Shown here piece after piece: positions 25,800 through 34,325 of a DNA stretch of 37,651 bases (positions are counted from its first letter, which is position 1; every line of letters begins with the position of its first letter). The DNA lies in the NCBI RefSeq assembly GCF_001681715.1, contig NZ_LNWY01000038.1, positions 1 through 37,651 on the forward strand, given 5' to 3'. Under the pieces are notes generated by a model that had not been told where the DNA came from, ran no database searches, and saw only the letters and a list, made by a program, of their open reading frames with translations. Made by a program: the position numbers and the translations under genes. The stretch comes from Tritonibacter mobilis (GTDB lineage Bacteria > Pseudomonadota > Alphaproteobacteria > Rhodobacterales > Rhodobacteraceae).

Positions 25800-27046
25800 A
25801 ACAGAGTTCACAAGTCTATCTGGTTGATGACGACACCGATTTTCGCGAAGCCACCTGCGAACTACTGGAAGGTGCGGGCCTGACAGTAGAGCCATTTTGC
25901 AACGGAGCAGAGATGCTCCAGAAGCTCGACCCGGAATGGCCTGGCGTCGTTTTATGCGACGTGCGGATGGCCGATTTGGATGGGTTTGGCGTCCTGAAGG
26001 CGACACAAGACATCGCCTCGGATATTCCGTTTGTGATGATTACAGGGCACGGCGACGTACGGATGGCCATCTCGTCGATCAAAGCGGGGGCTTATGACTT
26101 CATCGAAAAACCGCCCCAGCCCGACGTTCTGATCAGCACCATCAGCCGCGCCGTAGGCGCACGCAAACTGCTGGTGGAAAACAAGCGGCTGCGACGGCGT
26201 ACGCAAAACAAAAGCGGCCTCTCGGCAACGCTTGTGGGGCAATCGCAAGCCATCCGCGAAATCCGCGCGCAGGTGCTGCGGTTGGCGGCGCTGCCGATGA
26301 CCGTTTGCATCTTCGGCGAACCGGGCACTGGCAAATCTGTTGCGGCACGCGCACTGCATGACTACGGCGAGGGCAAAGGCGAGTTTGAAATGATCGGATG
26401 CGCGGCGGCCTCACCGGAAGAGTTTCGGTCAGACCTTGCCGCCATCGCACCAGAAACCGCGACGCTCTATCTGCGAGCGGTCGACCGTCTTGACCCTAAG
26501 GCGCAGGCAATACTGGTCGAATATTTGAAAACCCCCGGCATTCCACGGGTTATCGTCTCCATGTCAGCCGAAGCCGCAAAAGCGCCTGAAAAGAACCTGA
26601 CGGACGATCTTTATTTCCTGGCCAATGTCGCCCGTCTTGATATGCCCGCAATCCGCGAGCGCGGCCGGGACGTCTTTTTCCTCCTCGAAGTGTTTTTGCG
26701 CTCCGCGTCACAAAGATTCAGCCAGCGCCTACCCAGCGTGACCAAGGACATGATCCGCCAGTTTGAGCGTCATGACTGGCCGGGCAATGCGCGTGAATTG
26801 CAAAACGTCGCGGAGCGAATGGTGATGGGCCTGCCGATTGGACTGGCCGCACGAGCGCGACAGCGCAGCGACGCACTTTTGCCCTACGAGGAAGCCATGC
26901 GCCAATTCGAACGCACGCTTTTATCGCAAAGCCTGCGAGAGACCGGAGGACGAAAGGGCGAAGCAGCCGAGCTTTTGTCGATTCCGAGGAAGCGGCTCTA
27001 TCTGCGCATGAAGGCAGTCGGCCTCTCCGATACGGGTCAGGATTGA
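25796..27046 (+). CDS. NtrC/DctD-like response regulator with degenerate AAA domain (PgtA-like)
   Basis: A 416-residue protein. The receiver domain (1-120) has phospho-acceptor Asp55 in VVLCDVRMADLDG, Thr83 and Lys105. The AAA+ domain has an intact Walker A, GEPGTGKS (174-181). The region that should hold LFG..GAFTGA is missing, and Walker B reads TLYLRAVDRL (223-232) where the family has TLFLDEI. A Fis-type helix-turn-helix lies at about 367-410 (RETGGRKGEAAELLSIPRKRLYLRM). It therefore probably does not activate sigma-54 and may act as a classical DNA-binding regulator. Length matches PgtA (about 415). It starts inside the kinase stop (ATGA). The likely targets are the two binding-protein promoters, which share a dyad. 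Confidence 0.88.
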   Translation: MKQSSQVYLVDDDTDFREATCELLEGAGLTVEPFCNGAEMLQKLDPEWPGVVLCDVRMADLDGFGVLKATQDIASDIPFVMITGHGDVRMAISSIKAGAYDFIEKPPQPDVLISTISRAVGARKLLVENKRLRRRTQNKSGLSATLVGQSQAIREIRAQVLRLAALPMTVCIFGEPGTGKSVAARALHDYGEGKGEFEMIGCAAASPEEFRSDLAAIAPETATLYLRAVDRLDPKAQAILVEYLKTPGIPRVIVSMSAEAAKAPEKNLTDDLYFLANVARLDMPAIRERGRDVFFLLEVFLRSASQRFSQRLPSVTKDMIRQFERHDWPGNARELQNVAERMVMGLPIGLAARARQRSDALLPYEEAMRQFERTLLSQSLRETGGRKGEAAELLSIPRKRLYLRMKAVGLSDTGQD

Positions 27047-27049
27047 CCC
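27034..27049 (+). promoter_or_regulatory. Candidate response-regulator operator, copy 2 (perfect dyad)
   Basis: GGGTCAGGATTGACCC is a perfect dyad with a 4-base centre. It spans the stop codon of the response regulator and lies 134 bases before the second binding-protein start. A further half-site GGGTCA lies at 27089-27094. It matches the dyad at 22535-22550 in half-site and spacing. Confidence 0.55.
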
Positions 27050-27171
27050 AATTCAGGTGTCAGAACCGCCTCAAGGCGTCATCCAAAGGGGTCAATTCAG
27101 GTAAAAATTTGTCGATTTCGGTATCTGTCGCAGCATCTGGATGTGCGCGGAGGAGCGCATCTCAATTCAGG
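27049..27171 (+). repeat. Three direct copies of CAATTCAGG upstream of the binding-protein gene
   Basis: CAATTCAGGT at 27049-27058 and 27093-27102, and CAATTCAGGG at 27163-27172, spaced 44 and 70 bases apart. The last one runs into the Shine-Dalgarno site GGGAGGA. They may be regulator sites or partly chance. Confidence 0.5.
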
Positions 27172-27182
27172 GAGGACACTCC

Positions 27183-28505
27183 ATGCGGGGTACCATTCTA
27201 TCGTCAGTGGCAACACTGGCGCTTATGACGACGGCCGCCATCGCCGGCGGCAAAGTGACTGTCATTACATCTTTTCCAGACTCGATGACCGGGCCAATCG
27301 AAGCTGCTTTTGAGGCGGCTCATCCAGAGTTTGATCTGGAAATCTTGAACAAGAAAACCTCGGCTGGCGTGAAATACATCCAGGAGATTGCTGGAGATAA
27401 CACCGCCGATATCTTCTGGGCATCGGCCCCTGACGCGTTTGAAGTGCTGAAGGGAGATCAGCTCCTCTCCAAGGTCACAATCACGTCCGAAGGCATTCCG
27501 GACCGGATCGGTGCCTATCCTCTGAACGATCCCGAAGGCTATTACTTCGGCTTCGCAGGCGCTGGATATGGCATCATGTGGAACGAGCGGTACCTCAAGG
27601 CAAACGATCTTGCGCCAGCAAAAGAATGGATGGATCTCGCCGGGGCCGAGTACCACGGGCACGTGGGCATGTCAGCGCCTTCGCGCTCCGGCACCACACA
27701 CCTTACCGTTGAAACGCTACTGCAAGGCGAGGGCTGGGATCAGGGCTGGTCACAATGGAAGCGCATTGCAGGTAACTTCAGAACCGTGACCGAACGTAGC
27801 TTTGGCGTCCCGGACGGTGTGAACACTGGCAACTTCGGCCTCGGGATTGTCATCGACTTCTTTGGCTTTTCGTCCAAAGCGTCGGGTTTTCCGGTTGATT
27901 TCGCCTATCCCACCGTGACCGCGCTTGTGCCCGCGAATGTCGCGGTGGTCGCAGATGCCCCCAACGAAGACGGCGCCGTCACCTTCATCAACTATATGCT
28001 TACCCCAGAGGGCCAGTCGGTCTTGTTGGACCCGGCGATCATGCGTTTGCCGATCAATCCAGCCACCTACGCCGAAGCGCCGGAGGGTTTCCCCAATCCG
28101 TTTGAGGACAGCACTATCGGGGCCAGCGTGAAATTCGACGTTGAGAAATCCGGCGCACGCTACAACCTCGTCAATTCCATGTTCGACGTGATGATTACCT
28201 ATCGTCTCGACGACCTGCGCGCGGCAGTCGGCGCTCTGCATGAAGCCGAAGCGCGCTACAGCGAGACAGGCAATGAGGAGGCAAAAGCACTCATCGACGA
28301 GGCTTGGGCACTCATTGATGCAAACCCGATTGATGAGGCACAAAGCCTCGATCCAGAGTTTGCCGGCATCTTCACGAAAAAGCGCCGCAAGGCCACCGAC
28401 GAGGTTGGCGAGCGTCAGGCTGAAATCGAACAGCGTTGGGATGCCTTCGTCGTCGAGAACTACGCACGTGCCACCGAATTGGCAAATAAAGCAGCCGCGA
28501 TGTAA
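27183..28505 (+). CDS. ABC transporter substrate-binding protein (AfuA/PhnS-type family)
   Basis: A 440-residue periplasmic binding protein. The signal peptide MRGTILSSVATLALMTTAAIA is followed by GGKVTVITSFPDSMTG, then FWASAPDAFEVL, GYGIMWNERYL, SAPSRSGTTHLTVETLL, and PINPATYAEAPEGFPNPF. The protein resembles binding proteins of the ferric/2-aminoethylphosphonate/sugar-phosphate transporter group. Some members first called iron-binding bind phosphorylated organic compounds. It has a charged helical C-terminal extension. The ATG at 27183 has a strong GGGAGGA upstream. It is the first gene of the transporter operon; a hairpin after it probably limits downstream expression. Iron as substrate cannot be excluded. 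Confidence 0.88.
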   Translation: MRGTILSSVATLALMTTAAIAGGKVTVITSFPDSMTGPIEAAFEAAHPEFDLEILNKKTSAGVKYIQEIAGDNTADIFWASAPDAFEVLKGDQLLSKVTITSEGIPDRIGAYPLNDPEGYYFGFAGAGYGIMWNERYLKANDLAPAKEWMDLAGAEYHGHVGMSAPSRSGTTHLTVETLLQGEGWDQGWSQWKRIAGNFRTVTERSFGVPDGVNTGNFGLGIVIDFFGFSSKASGFPVDFAYPTVTALVPANVAVVADAPNEDGAVTFINYMLTPEGQSVLLDPAIMRLPINPATYAEAPEGFPNPFEDSTIGASVKFDVEKSGARYNLVNSMFDVMITYRLDDLRAAVGALHEAEARYSETGNEEAKALIDEAWALIDANPIDEAQSLDPEFAGIFTKKRRKATDEVGERQAEIEQRWDAFVVENYARATELANKAAAM

Positions 28506-28540
28506 CGCGCGACCCCCGGTCCCCGAAACATAGACCTAAC

Positions 28541-28565
28541 TGCCATCGTGCGCGGCACGGTGGCA
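28541..28565 (+). other. Intercistronic hairpin between binding protein and permease genes
   Basis: An 11-bp stem with one T-G pair (28541-28551, TGCCATCGTGC, with 28555-28565) and a 3-base loop. It starts 36 bases after the binding-protein stop and ends 24 bases before the permease start. Such hairpins protect the upstream message from 3' decay, which keeps binding protein in excess of permease. Confidence 0.65.
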
Positions 28566-28589
28566 GGACATCTTCAAGGACGTCCCCAT

Positions 28590-30344
28590 ATGTCAAGCTC
28601 ATCCTCTTCGTCAGGCGCACAGGCCGCCGGGCTCTCTGATCGTGTGCCCAACTGGCTGGTCCCGAACCTCTCCGGCCTGCATATCGCCGCCGTGCTCATC
28701 GCGCTTTTGCTGATCGGCCTGCTTCTGGTGCCCGTGGCACAGGTCATGATCGTTGCCTTTCAGGACCCGGCAACGGGCGCAGCGACACTTCAGAACTTTG
28801 TCGATTTCTTCGGTACGTCGTTGTTCAGAGAGAGCTTTTGGAACTCTTTTTATGTGTCGGCCATGTCCGTGGTCGTCGCCACCGCTATCGCCCTGCCTCT
28901 GGCCTACATCACGACACGGTTTCACTTTTCAGGGTCGATCCTCATTCAAAGCCTCGGGTTCATCCCTCTGATCATGCCACCCTTCGTGGGCGCCGTGGCG
29001 ATGCAGCTGATCTTTGGCCGCAACGGAACCGTCAACCTGCTGCTGCGAGACTGGTTTGGCATCTCGATCCCCTTCATGGAGGGGCTGAATGGCGTCATTC
29101 TGGTGCAATCGATCCACTACTTTCCCTTCATTCTGATCAACCTCTCTGCGTCCCTGCGCAATATCGACCGCTCGATGGAAGAAGCGGCGCAGAACCTTGG
29201 CAGCCATGGCATGCGCCTGTTTCGCCGGATCGTTTTTCCGCTTGCAATGCCGGGTTACATTGCCGGTGCCGCATTGGTCTTTATCAAGGTGTTTGACGAT
29301 CTGGGCACGCCGCTCCTCTTGAACGTCAACAACATGCTCGCACCACAGGCGTTCCTGCGCATTTCCTCCATCGGGATCAGCGACCCGATGGGCTACGTGA
29401 TCTCCGTCATCCTTGTTGTGTTCTCAATCCTGTCGCTGTGGGCCTCTTTCCTGTTCATGCGTGGCAAGGATTACGCGACGGTGCAGAAAGGCGGCGGCGG
29501 CATGGCCAAACGATCGCTCAAGCCGCTGGAAAAGACGCTTGCCTACGGCACGGTCATATTGATCCTGCTGGTGGTCCTGAGCCCGCACCTCGGCCTGCTG
29601 TTGCTGTCTTTTGGTACGATCTGGTCCTTTGCGCCGCTGCCGGATGGCTACACCCTGCAAAACTACATCACCATGTGGGAAGGCTCTAAGACCTTCATTC
29701 TGAACACCGTCCTCTACGCTGGGATCGCAGCCACACTGGATGTCATCATCGGCACCGCGATCGCCTACATTGTGCTGCGCACAGGGATATTCGGGCGAAA
29801 GGCGCTTGATTACTTAGCCACCGCCGCGCTGGCTGTTCCGGGCGTCGTGCTTGGGATCGGGTATCTCAGGACCTTTCACCAGATCGACGTTCCGTTCACC
29901 GGCGAACCGATGGCGAGTTGGTGGGTCATCATCGCACTCGCCCTGATGATCCGGCGCCTGCCTTATGCGTTGCGTGCCTGCACGGCCGCGCTGCAACAGG
30001 TAAGCCTTGCGTTGGAAGAGGCCGCAGAAAGCCTTGGTGCGACCAAGCGGCGGACCATCCAAAAAGTCGTGATCCCTCTGATGACAGGCGGCATTCTGGC
30101 AGGCTTTGTGACCAGCTTTGCAACCGCCGCGGTGGAGTTGTCGGCCACCATCATGCTGGTCAGTTCAAACAATGACGCGCCGCTGGCCTATGGGATCTAC
30201 CTGTTCATGCAAACCCCATCGGGGCGTGGCGCTGGGGCTGCACTTGGAATCGTCGCTGTCATTGTCGTCGCGATCGGCACCATCGCCTCTCAAATCATCA
30301 TTGAAAGAGACAAAAAGCTCAAAGCGTCCGGCGACGCGCACTGA
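28590..30344 (+). CDS. ABC transporter permease, fused two-domain (FbpB/PhnU-type)
   Basis: A 584-residue inner-membrane protein made of two BPD_transp_1 domains in tandem, about 12 hydrophobic segments in all. Each half carries an EAA coupling loop: SMEEAAQNLGSHGMRLFRRI in the first and ALEEAAESLGATKRRTIQKV in the second. The order and length are those of FbpB-like permeases of the ferric/phosphonate group, in which one chain forms the whole channel. The ATG at 28590 has AAGGA about 10 bases upstream; a longer in-frame start at 28548 would run through the hairpin region. It lies between its binding protein and its ATPase, 21 bases before the latter. Confidence 0.9.
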   Translation: MSSSSSSSGAQAAGLSDRVPNWLVPNLSGLHIAAVLIALLLIGLLLVPVAQVMIVAFQDPATGAATLQNFVDFFGTSLFRESFWNSFYVSAMSVVVATAIALPLAYITTRFHFSGSILIQSLGFIPLIMPPFVGAVAMQLIFGRNGTVNLLLRDWFGISIPFMEGLNGVILVQSIHYFPFILINLSASLRNIDRSMEEAAQNLGSHGMRLFRRIVFPLAMPGYIAGAALVFIKVFDDLGTPLLLNVNNMLAPQAFLRISSIGISDPMGYVISVILVVFSILSLWASFLFMRGKDYATVQKGGGGMAKRSLKPLEKTLAYGTVILILLVVLSPHLGLLLLSFGTIWSFAPLPDGYTLQNYITMWEGSKTFILNTVLYAGIAATLDVIIGTAIAYIVLRTGIFGRKALDYLATAALAVPGVVLGIGYLRTFHQIDVPFTGEPMASWWVIIALALMIRRLPYALRACTAALQQVSLALEEAAESLGATKRRTIQKVVIPLMTGGILAGFVTSFATAAVELSATIMLVSSNNDAPLAYGIYLFMQTPSGRGAGAALGIVAVIVVAIGTIASQIIIERDKKLKASGDAH

Positions 30345-30365
30345 AGCCTTGGAAGGAATGCAAAC

Positions 30366-31418
30366 ATGACAAAAGCTGGTATCAAAATCGAAGATGTCCA
30401 CCTGTCCTTTGGCGAGACCGAAGTGCTCAAGGGCGTCAATCTGGACATCAAACCGGGCGAATTCTTTGCCTTCCTGGGCCCCTCGGGCTCAGGCAAGTCC
30501 ACATTGTTGCGCGCGATTGCGGGCTTTGGCCCCGATCCGCGCGGTCGCATCCTCATTGGGGACCGAAACGTCGTTGGACAAAGCCCATGGAAACGCAATG
30601 TCGGTATGGTGTTTCAGTCCTACGCGCTTTGGCCGCATATGTCGGTGCGCGACAACGTCGGCTTTGGCCTGAAGGAACGCAAGCTCCCAAACGCCCAGAT
30701 CCGTCCCAAGGTTGACGCAGCGCTCGACCTTGTGGGCCTTGCGCATCTCGCAGACCGAATGCCGAACCAACTGTCGGGTGGGCAACAACAACGTATTGCG
30801 CTGGCGCGGACTATCGTGGTCGAGCCTGAAGTCTTGCTGTTGGATGAACCGCTCTCCAATCTCGACGCCTCCCTGCGCGTGCAGATGCGGCGGGAACTCC
30901 TGAACCTGCAACGCAAGCTCGGTCTCACGACGATTTTTGTGACCCACGACCAAGAAGAGGCAAACACGACCTCTGATCGGATGGCCGTGCTTGATGGCGG
31001 GGTCATCCAGCAAATCGGCACGCCGCAAGAATTGTACGACACGCCGGCGAACCTCTTTGTGGCCAACTTCCTCGGCACGGCAAACATTCTAAAAGGCCGT
31101 GTAGAAGCCGATGGCACAGCTGCGCGCTTTGTGACCGAAACCGGCGATCATCTCAGTTTGCCCGCGGGAATGCGCTCGTCAGGATCAAACATCGTACTGC
31201 GCCCTCAGAATATCACGCTCCTGCGTGAAGAAGGGCCCAACACGCTCACAGGCACGATCAGCCACAAGGAGTTTCTCGGCAGTCAGATCCGATATCTGGT
31301 CAACGCGGGCGGCACCGAAATGGTCGTCGACCAAAGCCACAGCGCAGGTCTGGACTGGTTCGAAACCGGCACTCAGGTCTTTTTGCAAACCAACACCAGC
31401 AGCGCCATCGTACTTTGA
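30366..31418 (+). CDS. ABC transporter ATP-binding protein (FbpC/PotA-like)
   Basis: A 350-residue ATPase. Walker A is GPSGSGKST (38-46), the Q-loop is in GMVFQSYALWPHM, the signature LSGGQ is at 136-140, Walker B is VLLLDEPLSNLD (156-167) and the switch is in FVTHDQEEA. The C-terminal 110 residues form a TOBE-type domain (LRPQNITLL), as in the spermidine/iron/phosphonate group. GGAAGGA lies before the ATG. It drives the permease encoded just upstream. The histidine phosphatase gene follows after 22 bases, so both are probably on one transcript. Confidence 0.93.
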   Translation: MTKAGIKIEDVHLSFGETEVLKGVNLDIKPGEFFAFLGPSGSGKSTLLRAIAGFGPDPRGRILIGDRNVVGQSPWKRNVGMVFQSYALWPHMSVRDNVGFGLKERKLPNAQIRPKVDAALDLVGLAHLADRMPNQLSGGQQQRIALARTIVVEPEVLLLDEPLSNLDASLRVQMRRELLNLQRKLGLTTIFVTHDQEEANTTSDRMAVLDGGVIQQIGTPQELYDTPANLFVANFLGTANILKGRVEADGTAARFVTETGDHLSLPAGMRSSGSNIVLRPQNITLLREEGPNTLTGTISHKEFLGSQIRYLVNAGGTEMVVDQSHSAGLDWFETGTQVFLQTNTSSAIVL

Positions 31419-31440
31419 CGCCTCACATTGGACAGACGAG

Positions 31441-32061
31441 ATGACGAAAACCCCTTCTAGTAAGGTTGCCGCGTGTGCGGCGGATACCAAAATGCACGAT
31501 CCGCAATTTCTCTACCTGCGTCACGGTCAGACAGACTGGAACCTAGAGCAACGCCTTCAGGGGCGTTGCGATCCGCCCCTGAATGAGACGGGCATCGACC
31601 AGGCCCGCCACGCCGCGCGCGCTGTGGCGTCTGGTGGCGTGGATGTCATCATCACCAGCCCTCTCAGGCGCGCCCACCAAACTGCGCAGATCATCGCCGA
31701 ACACACGTCGGCGCGGATCATCGAAGTCCCTGACCTCGTAGAGCGCAACTTTGGCGCTTTGGAAGGCAAACGACTGGTAGACATCGCCGGGGCAGGCGCA
31801 AGCGGCTATGACATCGCATTGCGGGATGATCTGCCAGGCAATGCAGAACCCTGGGACACCCTCTGCGCGAGGGCGGAGCACGTCGTAACCCAGTGGCAGC
31901 ATGAAATGGCGCGTCAAGACATCCTGTTCGTGAGCCACCTCGCCGTGATGACTGCATTGTGCGATGTCCTGAGCATCCCCCGGATCGACGTGAAAAATGC
32001 TCATCCCTACCGTTTTCAAAAACTCAAAGATCGCTGGGATCTAAACTTTGCTTTCCGGTAA
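31441..32061 (+). CDS. Histidine phosphatase family protein (phosphoglycerate mutase-like)
   Basis: A 206-residue enzyme of the histidine phosphatase superfamily. The catalytic motif LRHGQTDWN (His28) comes after a strand, QGRCDPPLNETGIDQA follows, then SPLRRAHQTAQIIAEH with the phosphate-binding Arg, an acidic ERNFGALEGK, and the second histidine in FVSHLAVMTALC. Members remove or move phosphate groups on small phosphorylated metabolites. As the last gene of the transporter operon it would fit processing of an imported phosphate ester. ATG at 31441 or 31492 (MHDPQF) are both possible; the second starts right at the domain. Confidence 0.9.
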   Translation: MTKTPSSKVAACAADTKMHDPQFLYLRHGQTDWNLEQRLQGRCDPPLNETGIDQARHAARAVASGGVDVIITSPLRRAHQTAQIIAEHTSARIIEVPDLVERNFGALEGKRLVDIAGAGASGYDIALRDDLPGNAEPWDTLCARAEHVVTQWQHEMARQDILFVSHLAVMTALCDVLSIPRIDVKNAHPYRFQKLKDRWDLNFAFR

Positions 32062-32464
32062 CAATTTGCCTTCTATCCTCGCTGCGCCTCTTCTACCTTT
32101 CGTTCATAACGGCAGCCAGCGACCAGTCGCACGGTTCGCAAGGGCACTCTACTTTGCGGAGTCCTCACCATGTGACCTGCGCCCTAGTCGAATGACAGCG
32201 ACCTTTGAAACCTCAGGCGCTTAACGCAACCGGCAGAGGTTTTCTGCTGCGGTGCAGCCCGCCGTTTCTGCCGCTCGCTTCAACTGCGAGGTTGTGGAGT
32301 TGGTGAATTCACACACCGCGGGACAAAGATGATCGTCCCAAGTTGAGTAACGGTGGGATGACCGCCTGCCCAAACACTAAAAATGGCCGCAGAAACCCCG
32401 CCGCCAAGCCCCAAAAAAAACGGGGATTTCCCTCGCGCCGGGTAGCCCGCAGGGATCCGGCTCC
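32062..32464. other. Gene-free region between phosphatase and accessory genes
   Basis: About 400 bases without a credible ORF. I see a small palindrome GTGAATTCAC at 32303-32312 and a short CCCC/GGGG stem around an A8 run near 32408-32424 that may help end transcription of the minus-strand gene. It has the look of a dispersed intergenic repeat of rhodobacterial genomes, but I cannot prove that without a search. Confidence 0.35.
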
Positions 32465-32830
32465 TTAGGCTTCAGGATCTATGGGGGCAATACCCATCGC
32501 CGGACCTCGCAAAACGCGGATCAACTCCTGAATGGCCGTATCGGCATAAGGCTCACCAAACCGCTGCAGATATTCTAGGGTATCCTCCAGCAGGCTCACC
32601 TCTTGCAGCAACAGGAACGCGTGATACCTTTCCGGTTGCCGAGAGATTTTGTCAAACAATGCAACATGCGCCTCGCTGTCATAGAGTGAAGGAAGCACGA
32701 TATCACCTTCCTCTTCATAGCCTGATATGCCGCAGGCATCTGCGCGGCGGGCGAGATCTTCCAGCGCTTGCTTGTACTGTTCAATGGGCATGTGCTGTCC
32801 GCCGGAGAATGATTGTGAATCGGGCATCAT
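32465..32830 (-). CDS. Small hypothetical protein, acidic and helical
   Basis: A 121-residue protein I do not recognise. It is acidic (EEEGDIVLPSLYDSEAH, ending GIAPIDPEA) and mostly helical. No signal peptide or membrane segment is visible, so it should be cytoplasmic. Either the ATG at 32830 or that at 32791 (MPIEQYKQALEDLARRAD) may be the true start. The second has GGCGGA 6-8 bases upstream, which favours a 108-residue product. The pattern of short acidic helical proteins would fit an immunity protein or antitoxin, but no partner toxin is visible, so this is only a thought. It lies on the minus strand with two signal-peptide genes. Confidence 0.6.
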   Translation of the reverse strand: MMPDSQSFSGGQHMPIEQYKQALEDLARRADACGISGYEEEGDIVLPSLYDSEAHVALFDKISRQPERYHAFLLLQEVSLLEDTLEYLQRFGEPYADTAIQELIRVLRGPAMGIAPIDPEA

Positions 32831-32867
32831 CTACCCCGCAGATTTCACCTATATTGACGCCGCCTGC

Positions 32868-33491
32868 TCAGTGTTGCGCCAATAGGTTTTCAACGCTTCC
32901 AATCAGTTCGTCATTATACGCGCTGGTGCGGAATTCATCATAGAGAGCTTGCGCGACGTCCCGGTCATATTCTGCATTCACACCGAGAAGAATATGCTCG
33001 GCGAGGAACAAGCCCGCATTACCCCAACCGGATATGGCAGCGTTCAACAGGTAAACGGTTCCAACATAATGATTTTTGGCGGTTCCCTCGCCTCGAAGCA
33101 ACTTGATCCCGTAATTGGTCATTGCAATGGGGTACCCTTGTTCAGCAGCGCGCTTATACAGGCTCGTGACCAGTTCAGGGTTGTTCTGAAAGTAGTGGCA
33201 GTGCCGTTTTCCGTAAAGCCATGCGAGAGCGGTATTCGCCGTTGCACTACCCAAAGCCGCAGCCGCTTCAAGTTTGCCATGCGCAACTTCATTGCCTTCA
33301 CAAGCACTGTTCGAAAGTTCGTTGGAAAACTGTCGCTGCTCCTGGAACCTGAATATCTCGATTCCTGGATGTACCAGGTTAGCACTGTCTGATCTGAGGA
33401 CGGCCCAATAGATATCACTCTTGATCGGATCAGCCCAGGCGGCAAAAGGCGCGGTGAAAAAAATAATCAGCAAAATCAGATTCTTGAACAT
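32868..33491 (-). CDS. Secreted Sel1/TPR-like repeat protein
   Basis: A 207-residue protein with a signal peptide (MFKNLILLIIFFTAPFAAWA). A helical region follows with Sel1-like repeats: GKLEAAAALGSATANTALAWLYG, LYKRAAEQGYPIAMTNYGIKLLRGEGT and VYLLNAAISGWGNAGLFLAEHIL (each split by linkers). Sel1 repeats serve protein-protein contacts, here in the periplasm. Two cysteines (in SACEG and RHCHYF) could form a disulfide. The ATG at 33491 opens the signal sequence. GC content and codon use look lower than in the core operons, which suggests accessory DNA. Function unknown. Confidence 0.7.
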   Translation of the reverse strand: MFKNLILLIIFFTAPFAAWADPIKSDIYWAVLRSDSANLVHPGIEIFRFQEQRQFSNELSNSACEGNEVAHGKLEAAAALGSATANTALAWLYGKRHCHYFQNNPELVTSLYKRAAEQGYPIAMTNYGIKLLRGEGTAKNHYVGTVYLLNAAISGWGNAGLFLAEHILLGVNAEYDRDVAQALYDEFRTSAYNDELIGSVENLLAQH

Positions 33492-33637
33492 CTTCGAATT
33501 CCTGTCCGATGTGTGCGTTGTTCTGGCGTTCAAGCTCTACCTGCTGGCGGGTAGCATGCATAGCAGGCTGCAAAATTAGCGGTTTCACTTGGGAGCTTGG
33601 AAGTTCATTGTTGTGGAGCCTTCTGGAATGCCCTGGC

Positions 33638-34108
33638 CTATTCCGCAGCCTCTGAACATTTTGACAACCTTCGAACTCCGTCCCAATCATCGAGTATGTA
33701 AAACCCTTGATGATCCCCATTAACCGAAAAGGTTTTTTCCTCGCGGGTCTGGGGGTCCGTATAAGAAATCGCTAGGACGAAGCTCAGAGGGCTGCTCGAG
33801 GGGCCCCAAAAGGCTTTAGGGTGGAAGACGCTGGTTGCCTCATGCTGATCCACAAACACCCGCGTTTCGTTCTCGGCAGACGCGCCAGAGAGTTCGATGC
33901 CTTCCATCATCCCGCAAGCCAATGCATACCGGCCATCAAGCCGGGATAAATCGAAGTCATCGGCAAAGTGAGGGAGCAAATGTGTCAGCCTCTCGCAAAG
34001 ATCATCAGCGTCCTGAGAAGACGGCAATCCGCAGCGGTTCTCCTCCTCCGCGTGCGCGGTTTGCAAAAAGGCCAGAACAGCAATGCAGGTCAGTAGGGTG
34101 GTCTTCAA
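33638..34108 (-). CDS. Small secreted protein of unknown function (TTG start)
   Basis: A 156-residue protein with a clear signal peptide (KTTLLTCIAVLAFLQTAHA) and a cysteine-containing mature part (NRCGLPSSQDADDLCERL; ACGM; SKCSE), so four cysteines could form two disulfides. No family recognised. The start is a TTG at 34108: AAGGAAG lies 6-7 bases before it and the signal peptide begins exactly there. It is on the same strand as the Sel1-like gene, 146 bases upstream of it, and both products are exported. Confidence 0.65.
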   Translation of the reverse strand: MKTTLLTCIAVLAFLQTAHAEEENRCGLPSSQDADDLCERLTHLLPHFADDFDLSRLDGRYALACGMMEGIELSGASAENETRVFVDQHEATSVFHPKAFWGPSSSPLSFVLAISYTDPQTREEKTFSVNGDHQGFYILDDWDGVRRLSKCSEAAE

Positions 34109-34325
34109 TTTTGGCTTCCTTAAAAAACGGGAAATTTAGCGGAAAAAGCAGGGGGCGTTGGCCCCTTAACATATACTTTGGGATACGAACCTTCCATAGT
34201 TGCGTCCCGCCAATCCTCACCACTTGGCAAGATGGTAATACGCTGTTTGGGAGACCTTATCCGGCCTTGAACCGTCCGGATAGCCGGATACAAAGAGTTT
34301 ACTGCCACTCATAAGGAAGATTTCC

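Noticed and set aside
32405-32460. Terminator with an A8/T8 tract for the minus-strand gene
   Set aside because: The CCCC/GGGG stem encloses the T run as loop and no T run follows it. The evidence is too weak to list it as a terminator.
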